A stretch of DNA of 11,044 bases from an uncultured Clostridia bacterium (GTDB taxonomy: Bacteria > Bacillota > Clostridia > Christensenellales > Borkfalkiaceae). Below are positions 1-4,497 of the stretch, one piece after another (the stretch's first letter is position 1; each line of letters opens with the position of its first letter). The position numbers and the translations under genes were made by a program. The notes under the pieces are model-generated. The model ran no database searches. It saw only the letters and a program-made list of their open reading frames with translations, and had not been told where the DNA came from. The DNA is taken from the NCBI GenBank assembly GCA_947630775.1, contig CANRIY010000049.1, positions 1 to 11,044 on the forward strand. The letters run 5' to 3'.

Positions 1-292
1 TATAGTCCTTATCGGTAACTCTCGTCTTGATTGCAAGCAGTTTGAGATTCAGGATGATCTCGGTGACGTCCTCTTTGACCCCGGGAATGGCGGAAAACTC
101 GTGCTTGACGGTCCCGTCCATGAACTTGATCCCCTGCGCCGCCGCTCCGGGAAGTGCGGAGAGCAGAATTCTTCTCAGACAGTTGCCTATCGTAAGACCG
201 AACCCCTTTTCGAGCGGTTCCACGACGACCTTTGCGTAAGACTTCGCATCGTTCTCCGTGACCTCGATTTTGGGCATATCCATTTCAATCAT
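1..292 (-). CDS. rpoA: RNA polymerase alpha subunit, N-terminal part (partial, runs off left edge)
   Basis: Alpha dimerises to nucleate assembly of RNA polymerase, and its C-terminal domain (outside this window) contacts UP elements and activators. Only the first 97 codons are present. The reading frame from ATG at 292 gives MIEMDMPKIEV at the N-terminus, then VVVEPLEKGFGLTIGNCLRRILLS and LPGAAAQGIKFMDGTVKHEF, the hallmark of the alpha N-terminal dimerisation domain. The usual NSLRRILLSS motif has Cys in place of the first Ser. An AGGAGG sits 8 nt before the start, which supports position 292 over the in-frame ATG three codons later. It follows rpsD by about 20 nt, as the last visible gene of the alpha cluster; rplQ would be expected beyond the left edge. 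Identity is certain; the truncation is only the window edge. Confidence 0.97.
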   Translation of the reverse strand, partial: MIEMDMPKIEVTENDAKSYAKVVVEPLEKGFGLTIGNCLRRILLSALPGAAAQGIKFMDGTVKHEFSAIPGVKEDVTEIILNLKLLAIKTRVTDKDY

Positions 293-313
293 AGGGGCTA
301 CCTCCTTATTCGA

Positions 314-937
314 TTACTTGGAGTACAACTCGACGATCATATGCTCCGCGATCTGGCTGTCGACATCCTCGCGGGTAGGAAGCGCCAAGACTTTGCCTTC
401 CAGCTTCTCCGGATCGAATTCAAGCCACTTGGGCATGTTTGCGACCTTCATCCCTTTGATCTGCTCAAAGAATTTGTTGTCTTTACGGTTTTCTTTGACG
501 GCGATGACGTCCCCCGCCTTCACGCTGTAGGAAGGAACGGTGACCGTCCTGCCGTTGACCGTGAAATGTGCGTGGTTGACGAGCTGCCTTGCCTGCGTGC
601 GGGATACGCCGATCCCCATGCGGTAGATCACGTTGTCGAGCCTTCTTTCGAGAAGGGAGAGCATGTTCTCGCCCGTGATGCCCTTCATCTTATCCGCAAC
701 TTCATAGTAGTGGCGGAACTGGCCTTCCTGTACGCCGTAGATACGCTTTGTCTTCTGCTTTTCGCGAAGCTGTAAGCCGTATTCGGATACCTTCTTTCTG
801 CCTGCGCCGTGCTGTCCGGGAGGAAGGGGCCGCTTATTGAAAGGGCACTTTTCCATGTAGCACTTCTCGCCCTTCAAAAAGAGCTTTGCGCCCTCTCTTC
901 TGCAAAGTTTGCATTTTGCGTCTCTGTAAACTGCCAT
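314..937 (-). CDS. rpsD: 30S ribosomal protein S4 (zinc-binding form)
   Basis: S4 is a primary 16S rRNA binding protein that starts assembly of the 30S body, helps form the mRNA entry site, and in several bacteria represses its own operon. The 207-residue length is typical. C9, C12, C26 and C31 form a C-x2-C-x13-C-x4-C zinc site, marking the C+ paralogue. PLPPGQHGAGRKK (about 38–49) is a family motif. The S4 RNA-binding domain covers about 97–157, with LLERRLDNVIYRMG at its start. ATG at 937 is preceded 8 nt upstream by AGGAGG, which lies right after the rpsK stop. The gap to rpsK is 15 nt. If the rpsM leader is autoregulated, S4 is the leading candidate repressor by analogy with E. coli; this is not shown by the sequence. 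Confidence 0.98.
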   Translation of the reverse strand: MAVYRDAKCKLCRREGAKLFLKGEKCYMEKCPFNKRPLPPGQHGAGRKKVSEYGLQLREKQKTKRIYGVQEGQFRHYYEVADKMKGITGENMLSLLERRLDNVIYRMGIGVSRTQARQLVNHAHFTVNGRTVTVPSYSVKAGDVIAVKENRKDNKFFEQIKGMKVANMPKWLEFDPEKLEGKVLALPTREDVDSQIAEHMIVELYSK

Positions 938-952
938 CTTTGATTCCTCCTG

Positions 953-1351
953 TTATACTCTTCTGCGCTTGGGCGGGCGGCAGCCGTTGTGGGCGATGGG
1001 CGAAACGTCGGAGATGAGCGTGACCTCGAGCTCGCAGTTCGCGAGCGCGCGGATCGCGGATTCTCTTCCCGCGCCGGGACCCTTTACATAAACTTCGACG
1101 AAGCGGAGACCGTGCTCTTTCGCGGCCTTTGCCGCTGTTTCGGTCGCCATCTGTGCGGCGAACGGCGTGCCCTTTCTGGAACCTTTGAAGCCCAAAGAGC
1201 CCGCGCTCGACCACGAGATCGCATTTCCGCTCATATCGGTGATGGTGACGAGCGTATTATTGAAAGTGGACTGGATATGGACCTGCCCCCTGTCAACCTT
1301 TTTGATTTCTCTGCGCTTGCCGCGCGAGACTGTCTTTCTCTTATCAGCCAT
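953..1351 (-). CDS. rpsK: 30S ribosomal protein S11
   Basis: S11 sits on the 30S platform, contacts 16S rRNA near the E site and pairs with S6/S18 in the platform assembly. The 132-residue protein has a basic N-terminus (residues 4–18), the conserved block GQVHIQSTFNNTLVTITD (22–39), the VKGPGAGRESAIRAL motif (89–103) and the basic C-terminal DVSPIAHNGCRPPKRRR (115–131). All are at family positions and the length is normal. The start at 1351 is set by a TAAGGAG in which the rpsM stop codon merges with the Shine-Dalgarno sequence. It lies between rpsM and rpsD in the standard alpha-cluster order, 12 nt after rpsM and 15 nt before rpsD. Confidence 0.98.
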   Translation of the reverse strand: MADKRKTVSRGKRREIKKVDRGQVHIQSTFNNTLVTITDMSGNAISWSSAGSLGFKGSRKGTPFAAQMATETAAKAAKEHGLRFVEVYVKGPGAGRESAIRALANCELEVTLISDVSPIAHNGCRPPKRRRV

Positions 1352-1363
1352 GTGTCATTCTCC

Positions 1364-1732
1364 TTACTTCTTCTTGTTCGCAACCGTGCGGCGGGGACCC
1401 TTGCGCGTCCTCGCGTTGCGCTTGGTGCTCTGTCCGCGGACGGGCAGACCCTTTCTGTGGCGAACGCCGCGATAGCATCCGATCTCCATCAGACGCTTGA
1501 TGTTAAGGCTCACCTGCCCTCTGAGTTCGCCTTCCACGGTATAGTGGTGGTCGATATATTCTCTGAGCTTGGATACGTCGTTTTCATCGAGATCCTTCAC
1601 GCGCGTATCGGGATTGATGCCCGTCTCCGCAAGGATCTTCTTGGACGTGGTGAGACCGATTCCGTAAATGTAGGTGAGACCGATTTCGATTCTCTTTTCT
1701 CTCGGCAAATCCACACCGGCAATACGTGCCAT
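1364..1732 (-). CDS. rpsM: 30S ribosomal protein S13
   Basis: S13 is a head protein of the 30S subunit that bridges to the 50S subunit (L5) and touches the P-site tRNA through its C-terminal tail. The 122-residue product starts MARIAGVDLPREKR, has a helix-hairpin-helix-like segment (YGIGLTTSKKIL, 23–34) and the signature block GCYRGVRHRKGLPVRGQ (85–101), followed by the basic tail TKRNARTRKGPRRTVANKKK (103–122). ATG at 1732 has GGAGGTT about 8–10 nt upstream. This is the first gene after a near-consensus promoter and a leader of about 200 nt, so it probably opens a separate transcription unit rpsM-rpsK-rpsD-rpoA, on top of any read-through from rpmJ. Confidence 0.98.
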   Translation of the reverse strand: MARIAGVDLPREKRIEIGLTYIYGIGLTTSKKILAETGINPDTRVKDLDENDVSKLREYIDHHYTVEGELRGQVSLNIKRLMEIGCYRGVRHRKGLPVRGQSTKRNARTRKGPRRTVANKKK

Positions 1733-1935
1733 TGATTTCTAACCTCCGTGTTGAATCTAAAAAAATTTTTTTGTATGTGTTTCCGCAGACCCCCCCGGCA
1801 GTGGAAAATGCCGCGGCGGGAAAGCGTATTGTTTTCGGATTCCGTTTAAGACGCAAAAGCAAGCCGACTTTCCGCACATGCCGTGCGGAAATTCAGCTTC
1901 ATTCGCTTGTTTTCTGTGCGGTCTTTCGGACCGTA
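1733..1935 (-). promoter_or_regulatory. Structured 5' leader of rpsM (candidate ribosomal-protein autoregulatory leader)
   Basis: About 200 nt of transcribed, apparently non-coding sequence lie between the predicted start site and the rpsM ATG. In order on the minus strand it has a 5-bp hairpin at the very 5' end (1933–1919, loop CGAAA), a 39-nt hairpin (1899–1861), a weak GC-rich stem (CGGCA at 1813–1809 with TGCCG at 1800–1796), a run of seven G (1796–1790), an A7T7 palindrome (1772–1759) and the rpsM Shine-Dalgarno sequence (1747–1741). Long leaders before ribosomal protein operons often bind one of the encoded proteins; in E. coli S4 binds the rpsM leader. I see no intrinsic terminator with an adjoining U-tract, so control, if any, would more likely be at translation. 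Function is inference. Confidence 0.5.
1861..1899 (-). repeat. 39-nt hairpin in the rpsM leader
   Basis: On the minus strand, AAGCTGA (1899–1893) pairs with TCGGCTT (1867–1861) with one G·U pair. An A·G mismatch follows, and then TTTCCGCAC (1891–1883) pairs perfectly with GTGCGGAAA (1877–1869) around the loop GGCAT. That gives 16 pairs and one mismatch, far more than chance base pairing in such a short stretch. It starts about 36 nt into the predicted transcript. No U-tract follows, so it is not a terminator. Pairing is seen in the sequence; a role as a protein or ribosome-control site is inference. Confidence 0.75.
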
Positions 1936-1941
1936 CGGAAA

Positions 1942-1970
1942 ATTATACCAAATTTTTTCGGACAAGTCAA
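1942..1970 (-). promoter_or_regulatory. Near-consensus sigma-A promoter for rpsM-rpsK-rpsD-rpoA
   Basis: On the minus strand a −35 box TTGACT (1970–1965) and a −10 box TATAAT (1947–1942) are separated by exactly 17 bp, one base short of the full consensus. The predicted transcription start is about 1934–1936. The −35 box begins 8 bases after the rpmJ stop codon. Transcripts would carry about 200 nt before the rpsM ATG. The boxes and spacing are seen directly; promoter activity is inferred. It is by far the best promoter-like sequence I can see in the window. Confidence 0.85.
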
Positions 1971-1977
1971 CTGATTT

Positions 1978-2094
1978 TCAGCCCTGTCTTTGCTTGTGGC
2001 TCTTGTTTTTGGAACAAATCACCATTACTTTGCCGTTTCTCTTGATGACCTTGCACTTGTCGCACATGGGTTTTACGGAAGGTCTGACTTTCAT
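1978..2094 (-). CDS. rpmJ: 50S ribosomal protein L36 (zinc form)
   Basis: L36 is the smallest 50S protein, a zinc knuckle that binds 23S rRNA near the base of the L7/L12 stalk. The frame from ATG at 2094 encodes 38 residues: it begins MKVRPSVKPMCDKCKVIKRN, continues GKVMVICSKNKSHKQRQG and ends in TGA. Zinc ligands are C11, C14, C27 and H33. The common form is 37 residues with C-x4-H at the end; here the last spacing is C-x5-H, one residue longer. GAGG lies about 9 nt before the start. The gene stands alone between the infA–rpmJ repeat region and the rpsM promoter. It keeps the usual infA-rpmJ-rpsM order despite the 325-bp gap upstream. Confidence 0.95.
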   Translation of the reverse strand: MKVRPSVKPMCDKCKVIKRNGKVMVICSKNKSHKQRQG

Positions 2095-2181
2095 GATATG
2101 TTACCTCTTTGTTGATTTTGGTTGTTTCCGGCGAATGGGAACGTGAGGACGAGTCTGTAACGGGGTCTTATGGCACCCCTT

Positions 2182-2224
2182 CCGTCACGGCTTCGCCGTG
2201 CCGCCCACCCCTCAAGGGGTGGGC
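2182..2224. repeat. Intergenic repeat module 1, copy A (two adjacent hairpins)
   Basis: Reading the plus strand, cacggc/gccgtg pair around ttc (2186–2200), directly followed by gcccacccc and ggggtgggc pairing perfectly over 9 bp around tcaa (2203–2224). A related copy is at 4527–4570 in the secY–adk gap, where the first hairpin is identical except for its loop (tac). There is no T-tract on either side, so these are not classical terminators. The sequence has the look of a dispersed palindromic (REP-like) element; genome-wide copy number cannot be seen here. Confidence 0.7.
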
Positions 2225-2233
2225 AAGGATCCG

Positions 2234-2285
2234 CCCTCGGCGCCCTTTCAGGGGAGCTGTCACCGCAGGTGACTGAGGGGTTTCC
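2234..2285. repeat. Intergenic repeat module 2, copy A (TCAGGGGAGCT…TGACTGAGGG)
   Basis: The plus strand carries TCAGGGGAGCT, then a 6-bp hairpin gtcacc-gca-ggtgac (2259–2273), then TGACTGAGGG. The flanks ccctc (2234–2238) and gaggg (2275–2279) can pair as an outer stem. The same two blocks occur at 4313–4360 with a different middle. The arrangement of conserved outer blocks and a variable middle that still forms a hairpin is typical of dispersed intergenic palindromes. Confidence 0.65.
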
Positions 2286-2291
2286 GTTCGA

Positions 2292-2366
2292 TGCCCCGCG
2301 AGATTCTTCGGGACTTGCAATTCGGACTTCGTATAGCCTTATCGGCTCAGAATGACGCGCGGGGCA
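2292..2366. repeat. Intergenic repeat module 3, copy A (75-bp palindrome, GATTCTTCGG…CTCAGAATGACG type)
   Basis: A perfect 9-bp inverted repeat, tgccccgcg (2292–2300) and cgcggggca (2358–2366), encloses an inner pair attct (2303–2307) and agaat (2349–2353). Inside that is a small agcc/ggct hairpin (2335–2347). The inner sequence resembles the shorter copy at 4264–4300 (GATCCTTCGGG…CTCAGGATGACG), with matching changes on both arms (att/aat here, atc/gat there), which suggests that pairing is maintained. No coding frame with any recognisable product crosses it. The rest of the gap (2095–2181 and 2367–2419) holds only the rpmJ ribosome binding site and the boundary sequence beside infA. Confidence 0.65.
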
Positions 2367-2398
2367 CGTCCGCGGGGCGTCTCGTGCATCGCAGACGG

Positions 2399-2418
2399 GC
2401 AAAGAAATCGAGCGAAAT
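2399..2418. repeat. Boundary repeat next to the infA stop codon
   Basis: GCAAAGAAAT followed by cgagCGAAAT ends one base from the infA stop codon. The same sequence with one base fewer (GCAAAGAAAT then gaaCGAAAT) ends exactly at the secY stop codon at 4582–4600. Two gap edges with the same sequence at gene 3' ends suggest the ends of the same kind of inserted element, or a shared 3' UTR signal. Confidence 0.55.
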
Positions 2419-2419
2419 A

Positions 2420-2641
2420 CTAATTCTTCGATCTCCAAGTAATGCGGCCCTTGGTGAGATCGTAAGGACTCATTTCGAGCTTTACCGCATCGCCCTCGAT
2501 GATACGGATATAGTTCATTCTCAGCTTCCCGGAAATGTACGCCGTGATGATGTGTCCGTTGGAAAGTTTCACTTTGAAAGTTGCGTTGGGGAGCGCCTCG
2601 ATGACCCTGCCCTCCGCTTCTATGACGTCGTCTTTCGACAT
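2420..2641 (-). CDS. infA: Translation initiation factor IF1
   Basis: IF1 binds the 30S A site during initiation, works with IF2 and IF3, and blocks premature elongator tRNA entry. The 73-residue protein is a single OB-fold with MSKDDVIEAEG at the start, ALPNATFKVKLSNGH (16–30), SGKLRMNYIRI (37–47) and SPYDLTKGRITWR (58–70), all diagnostic. Length matches the family (72–73). The ribosome binding site is weaker than in neighbours (GGCGAGGG, about 7 nt away). The start is 14 nt after the map stop, so coupling to map is likely. Many related operons carry a small KOW-domain protein between map and infA; none fits in this 14-nt gap. Downstream lies the 325-bp repeat-filled gap before rpmJ. Confidence 0.98.
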   Translation of the reverse strand: MSKDDVIEAEGRVIEALPNATFKVKLSNGHIITAYISGKLRMNYIRIIEGDAVKLEMSPYDLTKGRITWRSKN

Positions 2642-2655
2642 ATATTTCCCTCGCC

Positions 2656-3399
2656 TTATAATGTTAGGATCTCAACGCCGTCCTCGCGGACGACGAGGGT
2701 GTTTTCGTAATGCGCGGCGCTCTTGCCGTCCGTCGTGACGGCCGTCCAGCCGTCGTCGAGGACGCGGACGCGCCAGCCCCCCGCGGCGATCATCGGCTCG
2801 ACGCAGATGACCGTTCCCGCCTGAAGCCGCGGCCCCGTTCCCTTTCTTCCGAAGTTCGGAACGGAGGGATCCTCGTGCATCTCTCTCCCGATCCCGTGCC
2901 CCGTGTAGGCGCGGATGACCGAGAAGCCGTTTGATTCCGCATACTGCTGGACGCGGTAGCTGATGTCGTAGAGCGGCGTCCCCGCTTTGAGCCCGTCGAT
3001 CCCCTTGAAAAAGCACTCCTCGGTGACCCGTACGAGCTTGTCTTTTTCCGCGCTCACCTGTCCGATCCTGAACGTCCTCGCGCCGTCGCCGTGGAAGCCG
3101 TTCTTGTAGGCGCACAGGTCCACGCTGACGATGTCCCCTTCTTCGAGAACTCTGCCGTCCGGAATGCCGTGCACGACGGTCTCGTTGACGGAGACGCAGG
3201 CGGAGGCGGGGTAGCCGTAGTAGCCGAGGCAACTCGGCTCCGCGCCGCTCGCCTTGATGAAGTCATAGACGAGGGCGTCGACCTCCTTTGTCGTCATGCC
3301 CGCGCGGATGCGTTCCCCCACAAAGGCGAGGCAGTCCCGCACGATGCGGCAGGGCTCACGCATGAGCCCGATCTCTTCTTCGGTCTTGACGCGGATCAT
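2656..3399 (-). CDS. map: Methionine aminopeptidase, type I
   Basis: The enzyme removes the initiator methionine from nascent proteins with small second residues, after deformylation, in the cytosol near the ribosome exit tunnel. The 247-residue pita-bread fold has all five metal ligands: D94 (in SVDLCAY), D105 (GDGARTF), H168 (TGHGIGREMHE), E201 (CVEPM) and E232 (YENT). H77 (VVHGIP) and H175 match the substrate-contacting histidines. There is no N-terminal zinc-finger or SH3-binding extension, so it is the short bacterial form (MetAP-Ia). Its ATG overlaps the adk stop as ATGA (3396–3399), so translation is probably coupled to adk. The order adk-map-infA is common in Gram-positive bacteria. 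Confidence 0.98.
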   Translation of the reverse strand: MIRVKTEEEIGLMREPCRIVRDCLAFVGERIRAGMTTKEVDALVYDFIKASGAEPSCLGYYGYPASACVSVNETVVHGIPDGRVLEEGDIVSVDLCAYKNGFHGDGARTFRIGQVSAEKDKLVRVTEECFFKGIDGLKAGTPLYDISYRVQQYAESNGFSVIRAYTGHGIGREMHEDPSVPNFGRKGTGPRLQAGTVICVEPMIAAGGWRVRVLDDGWTAVTTDGKSAAHYENTLVVREDGVEILTL

Positions 3400-4031
3400 T
3401 TCGAAAGAGGGTCGAGCACGGCCTTGACGTCCTCGAAGAGGACCTCCGCGGGCGCTTCCGTACCCGTGACGTTGAGGATGATGCCCTTCTTTGTGTAGTA
3501 GTCGATGAGGGGCGCCGTCTGCTCGTTATAGACCGCAAGGCGGGCGCCGACCGTTTCGGGATTGTCGTCCTTTCTCTGGTAAAGCTCGCCGCCGCAACGG
3601 GCGCACTTCGTTTCGCCGCCGAGAGAGGAGACGTGATAGCTCTCGCCGCACTCCTTGCAGACTCTTCTGCCGCACAGACGGTCCATCAGGAGCTTATGGT
3701 CGATGTTGATGTTGACGACGCCGTCGATCTTAGCGAACTTATCGAGCTCTTCCGCCTGATAGAGGTTGCGGGGGAAGCCGTCGAGGAGATACCCGTTTTT
3801 GCAGTCATCCCACGTCAGCCTGTCCTTGACGATGGCGCAGGTCACTTCGTCGGGAACGAGAAGCCCCTGCTCGGTATACGACTTTGCGAGGAGCCCGATC
3901 TCCGTGCCCATTTTGATGTTCGCACGGAAAATGTCCCCCGTGGAGATATGGACGAGACCGTAGCGGTCGGCGATCTTGGTCGCCTGCGTGCCCTTGCCTG
4001 CGCCGGGCGCGCCGAGAAGAATCAGATTCAT
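3396..4031 (-). CDS. adk: Adenylate kinase (zinc-LID form)
   Basis: Adenylate kinase interconverts ATP + AMP and 2 ADP and keeps the adenylate energy charge. The 211-residue protein has the P-loop GAPGAGKGT (7–15), an AMP-binding region with STGDIFR (30–36), the DGFPR motif (84–88) and a long LID domain. C125, C128, C143 and C146 in the LID form a structural zinc site, typical of Gram-positive enzymes. ATG at 4031 follows AGGAG by 5 nt. It sits in the usual secY-adk-map order, but 568 bp of non-coding, repeat-rich DNA separate it from secY, so it may need its own promoter; I find no convincing −35/−10 pair. A 60-nt hairpin ends 26 nt before the start. Confidence 0.98.
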   Translation of the reverse strand: MNLILLGAPGAGKGTQATKIADRYGLVHISTGDIFRANIKMGTEIGLLAKSYTEQGLLVPDEVTCAIVKDRLTWDDCKNGYLLDGFPRNLYQAEELDKFAKIDGVVNINIDHKLLMDRLCGRRVCKECGESYHVSSLGGETKCARCGGELYQRKDDNPETVGARLAVYNEQTAPLIDYYTKKGIILNVTGTEAPAEVLFEDVKAVLDPLSK

Positions 4032-4057
4032 GTTGACTCCTGTTTTGTTCGCCTGTT

Positions 4058-4117
4058 TCGTTTGATTTCTTTTCTCGTCTGCGGCTTTTGCCGCATGCTC
4101 GAAAATAAATCAAACGA
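4058..4117 (-). promoter_or_regulatory. Extended hairpin upstream of adk
   Basis: On the minus strand TCGTTTGATTT (4117–4107) pairs perfectly with AAATCAAACGA (4068–4058) over 11 bp. An A·G mismatch, a 5-bp TTTTC/GAAAA stem, a 6×6 internal loop (GAGCAT/AGACGA) and a 5-bp GCGGC/GCCGC stem capped by AAAA follow inward. That is 21 pairs in 60 nt. It ends 26 nt before the adk ATG, leaving the Shine-Dalgarno sequence free. No U-tract follows on the minus strand. On the plus strand a T7 run lies 10 nt beyond the hairpin, too far for a standard terminator, and no plus-strand gene exists. It may be a 5' UTR regulator, an mRNA stabiliser or processing site, or another palindromic repeat. Confidence 0.6.
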
Positions 4118-4211
4118 GGAATTCAACTTTTTTTGGGATATCAAGTTGCGGCTCGGTTCCGCTCGCCCCGGCATTAAGCCTACGGTGGTGTGGCAAATGG
4201 GGGCGTGCAGC

Positions 4212-4229
4212 GGCGGGTGGCGACCCGCC
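4212..4229. repeat. Small GC-rich hairpin in the secY–adk gap
   Basis: ggcgggt (4212–4218) and acccgcc (4223–4229) pair perfectly over 7 bp around ggcg. It lies in 4118–4260, a stretch with no gene and no other clear motif except a CAACTT/AAGTTG pair around an A-rich loop (4124–4148). The composition (GGCGGGT…ACCCGCC) is like that of other dispersed palindromes. No related copy is visible in the window. Confidence 0.5.
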
Positions 4230-4263
4230 TCGCACCATGATTTGTACAGGAAGGACTCCGTTT

Positions 4264-4300
4264 ATCGGGATCCTTCGGGCTCTGCCCTCAGGATGACGCC
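4264..4300. repeat. Intergenic repeat module 3, copy B
   Basis: The plus strand reads ATCGGGATCCTTCGGGC, then TCT, then GCCCTCAGGATGACGCC. atcct (4270–4274) pairs with aggat (4290–4294), and gggc (4277–4280) pairs with gccc (4284–4287). It matches the ends of the longer copy at 2292–2366 but lacks that copy's extended middle. Confidence 0.6.
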
Positions 4301-4312
4301 GGTAGCCCACTT

Positions 4313-4370
4313 GGCGCCCCTCTCAGGGGAGCTGGCGCGCCGCCCTTGCGTGACTGAGGGAGTGTCGTTC
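4313..4370. repeat. Intergenic repeat module 2, copy B
   Basis: GGCGCCC followed by TCTCAGGGGAGCT, a GC-rich middle (ggcgcgccgcccttgcg), then TGACTGAGGG and gtgtcgttc match copy A at 2239–2290 at both ends but not in the middle. The middle holds the palindrome GGCGCGCC, whereas copy A has gtcacc/ggtgac there. Confidence 0.6.
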
Positions 4371-4371
4371 C

Positions 4372-4460
4372 AAATCGCTTGCCTTAGGCGGAATTCACTT
4401 CCGCCGTGGGCGACCCAATTTGTCGAACCCCTTCGGCTTACTGTTCGTGCAAAGCGATTT
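4372..4460. repeat. 89-bp palindromic, MITE-like element
   Basis: The ends are a perfect 9-bp inverted repeat, aaatcgctt (4372–4380) and aagcgattt (4452–4460), extendable by gc with a one-base bulge. Inside is a perfect 7-bp hairpin, ggcggaa (4387–4393) with ttccgcc (4399–4405). No frame encodes anything recognisable. Size and terminal repeats fit a small non-autonomous palindromic element. No target-site duplication is obvious, and no second copy is in the window. Confidence 0.55.
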
Positions 4461-4497
4461 CCGCGATGACTTGATTGATGCACAGGGAAGGTTCGCT

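Noticed and set aside
101..775. 224-codon plus-strand frame opposite rpoA and rpsD
   Set aside because: Shadow of two certain genes, with no independent support.
1796..1813. Transcription attenuator in the rpsM leader (stem plus T7 at 1772–1766)
   Set aside because: The stem is only 5 bp with an 8-nt loop and ends over 20 nt before the T-run, so it does not fit an intrinsic terminator.
2203..2224. GC-rich 9-bp hairpin after infA as an intrinsic terminator
   Set aside because: No T-tract follows on either strand, and the same hairpin type recurs as a repeat module.
2182..2366. CRISPR array or riboswitch in the infA–rpmJ gap
   Set aside because: The repeats are palindromes of different sequence with no regular spacers, and I see no riboswitch core that I recognise.
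2091..2438. 115-codon minus-strand frame over the infA–rpmJ gap
   Set aside because: It is made of repeat sequence and overlaps the infA end in another frame. The translation is low complexity and there is no ribosome binding site.
4058..4137. Plus-strand terminator (adk upstream hairpin followed by T7)
   Set aside because: The T-run starts 10 nt after the stem, the stem has a large internal loop, and there is no plus-strand gene to terminate.
4118..4148. Promoter for adk (TTGATA or TTGAAT as −35)
   Set aside because: No acceptable −10 box occurs 16–18 bp downstream of either hexamer on the minus strand.
3633..4469. 278-codon open frame on the plus strand over adk and the secY–adk gap
   Set aside because: Its first half is the complement of adk and the second half reads through the palindromic repeats. 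There is no ribosome binding site and no family resemblance.
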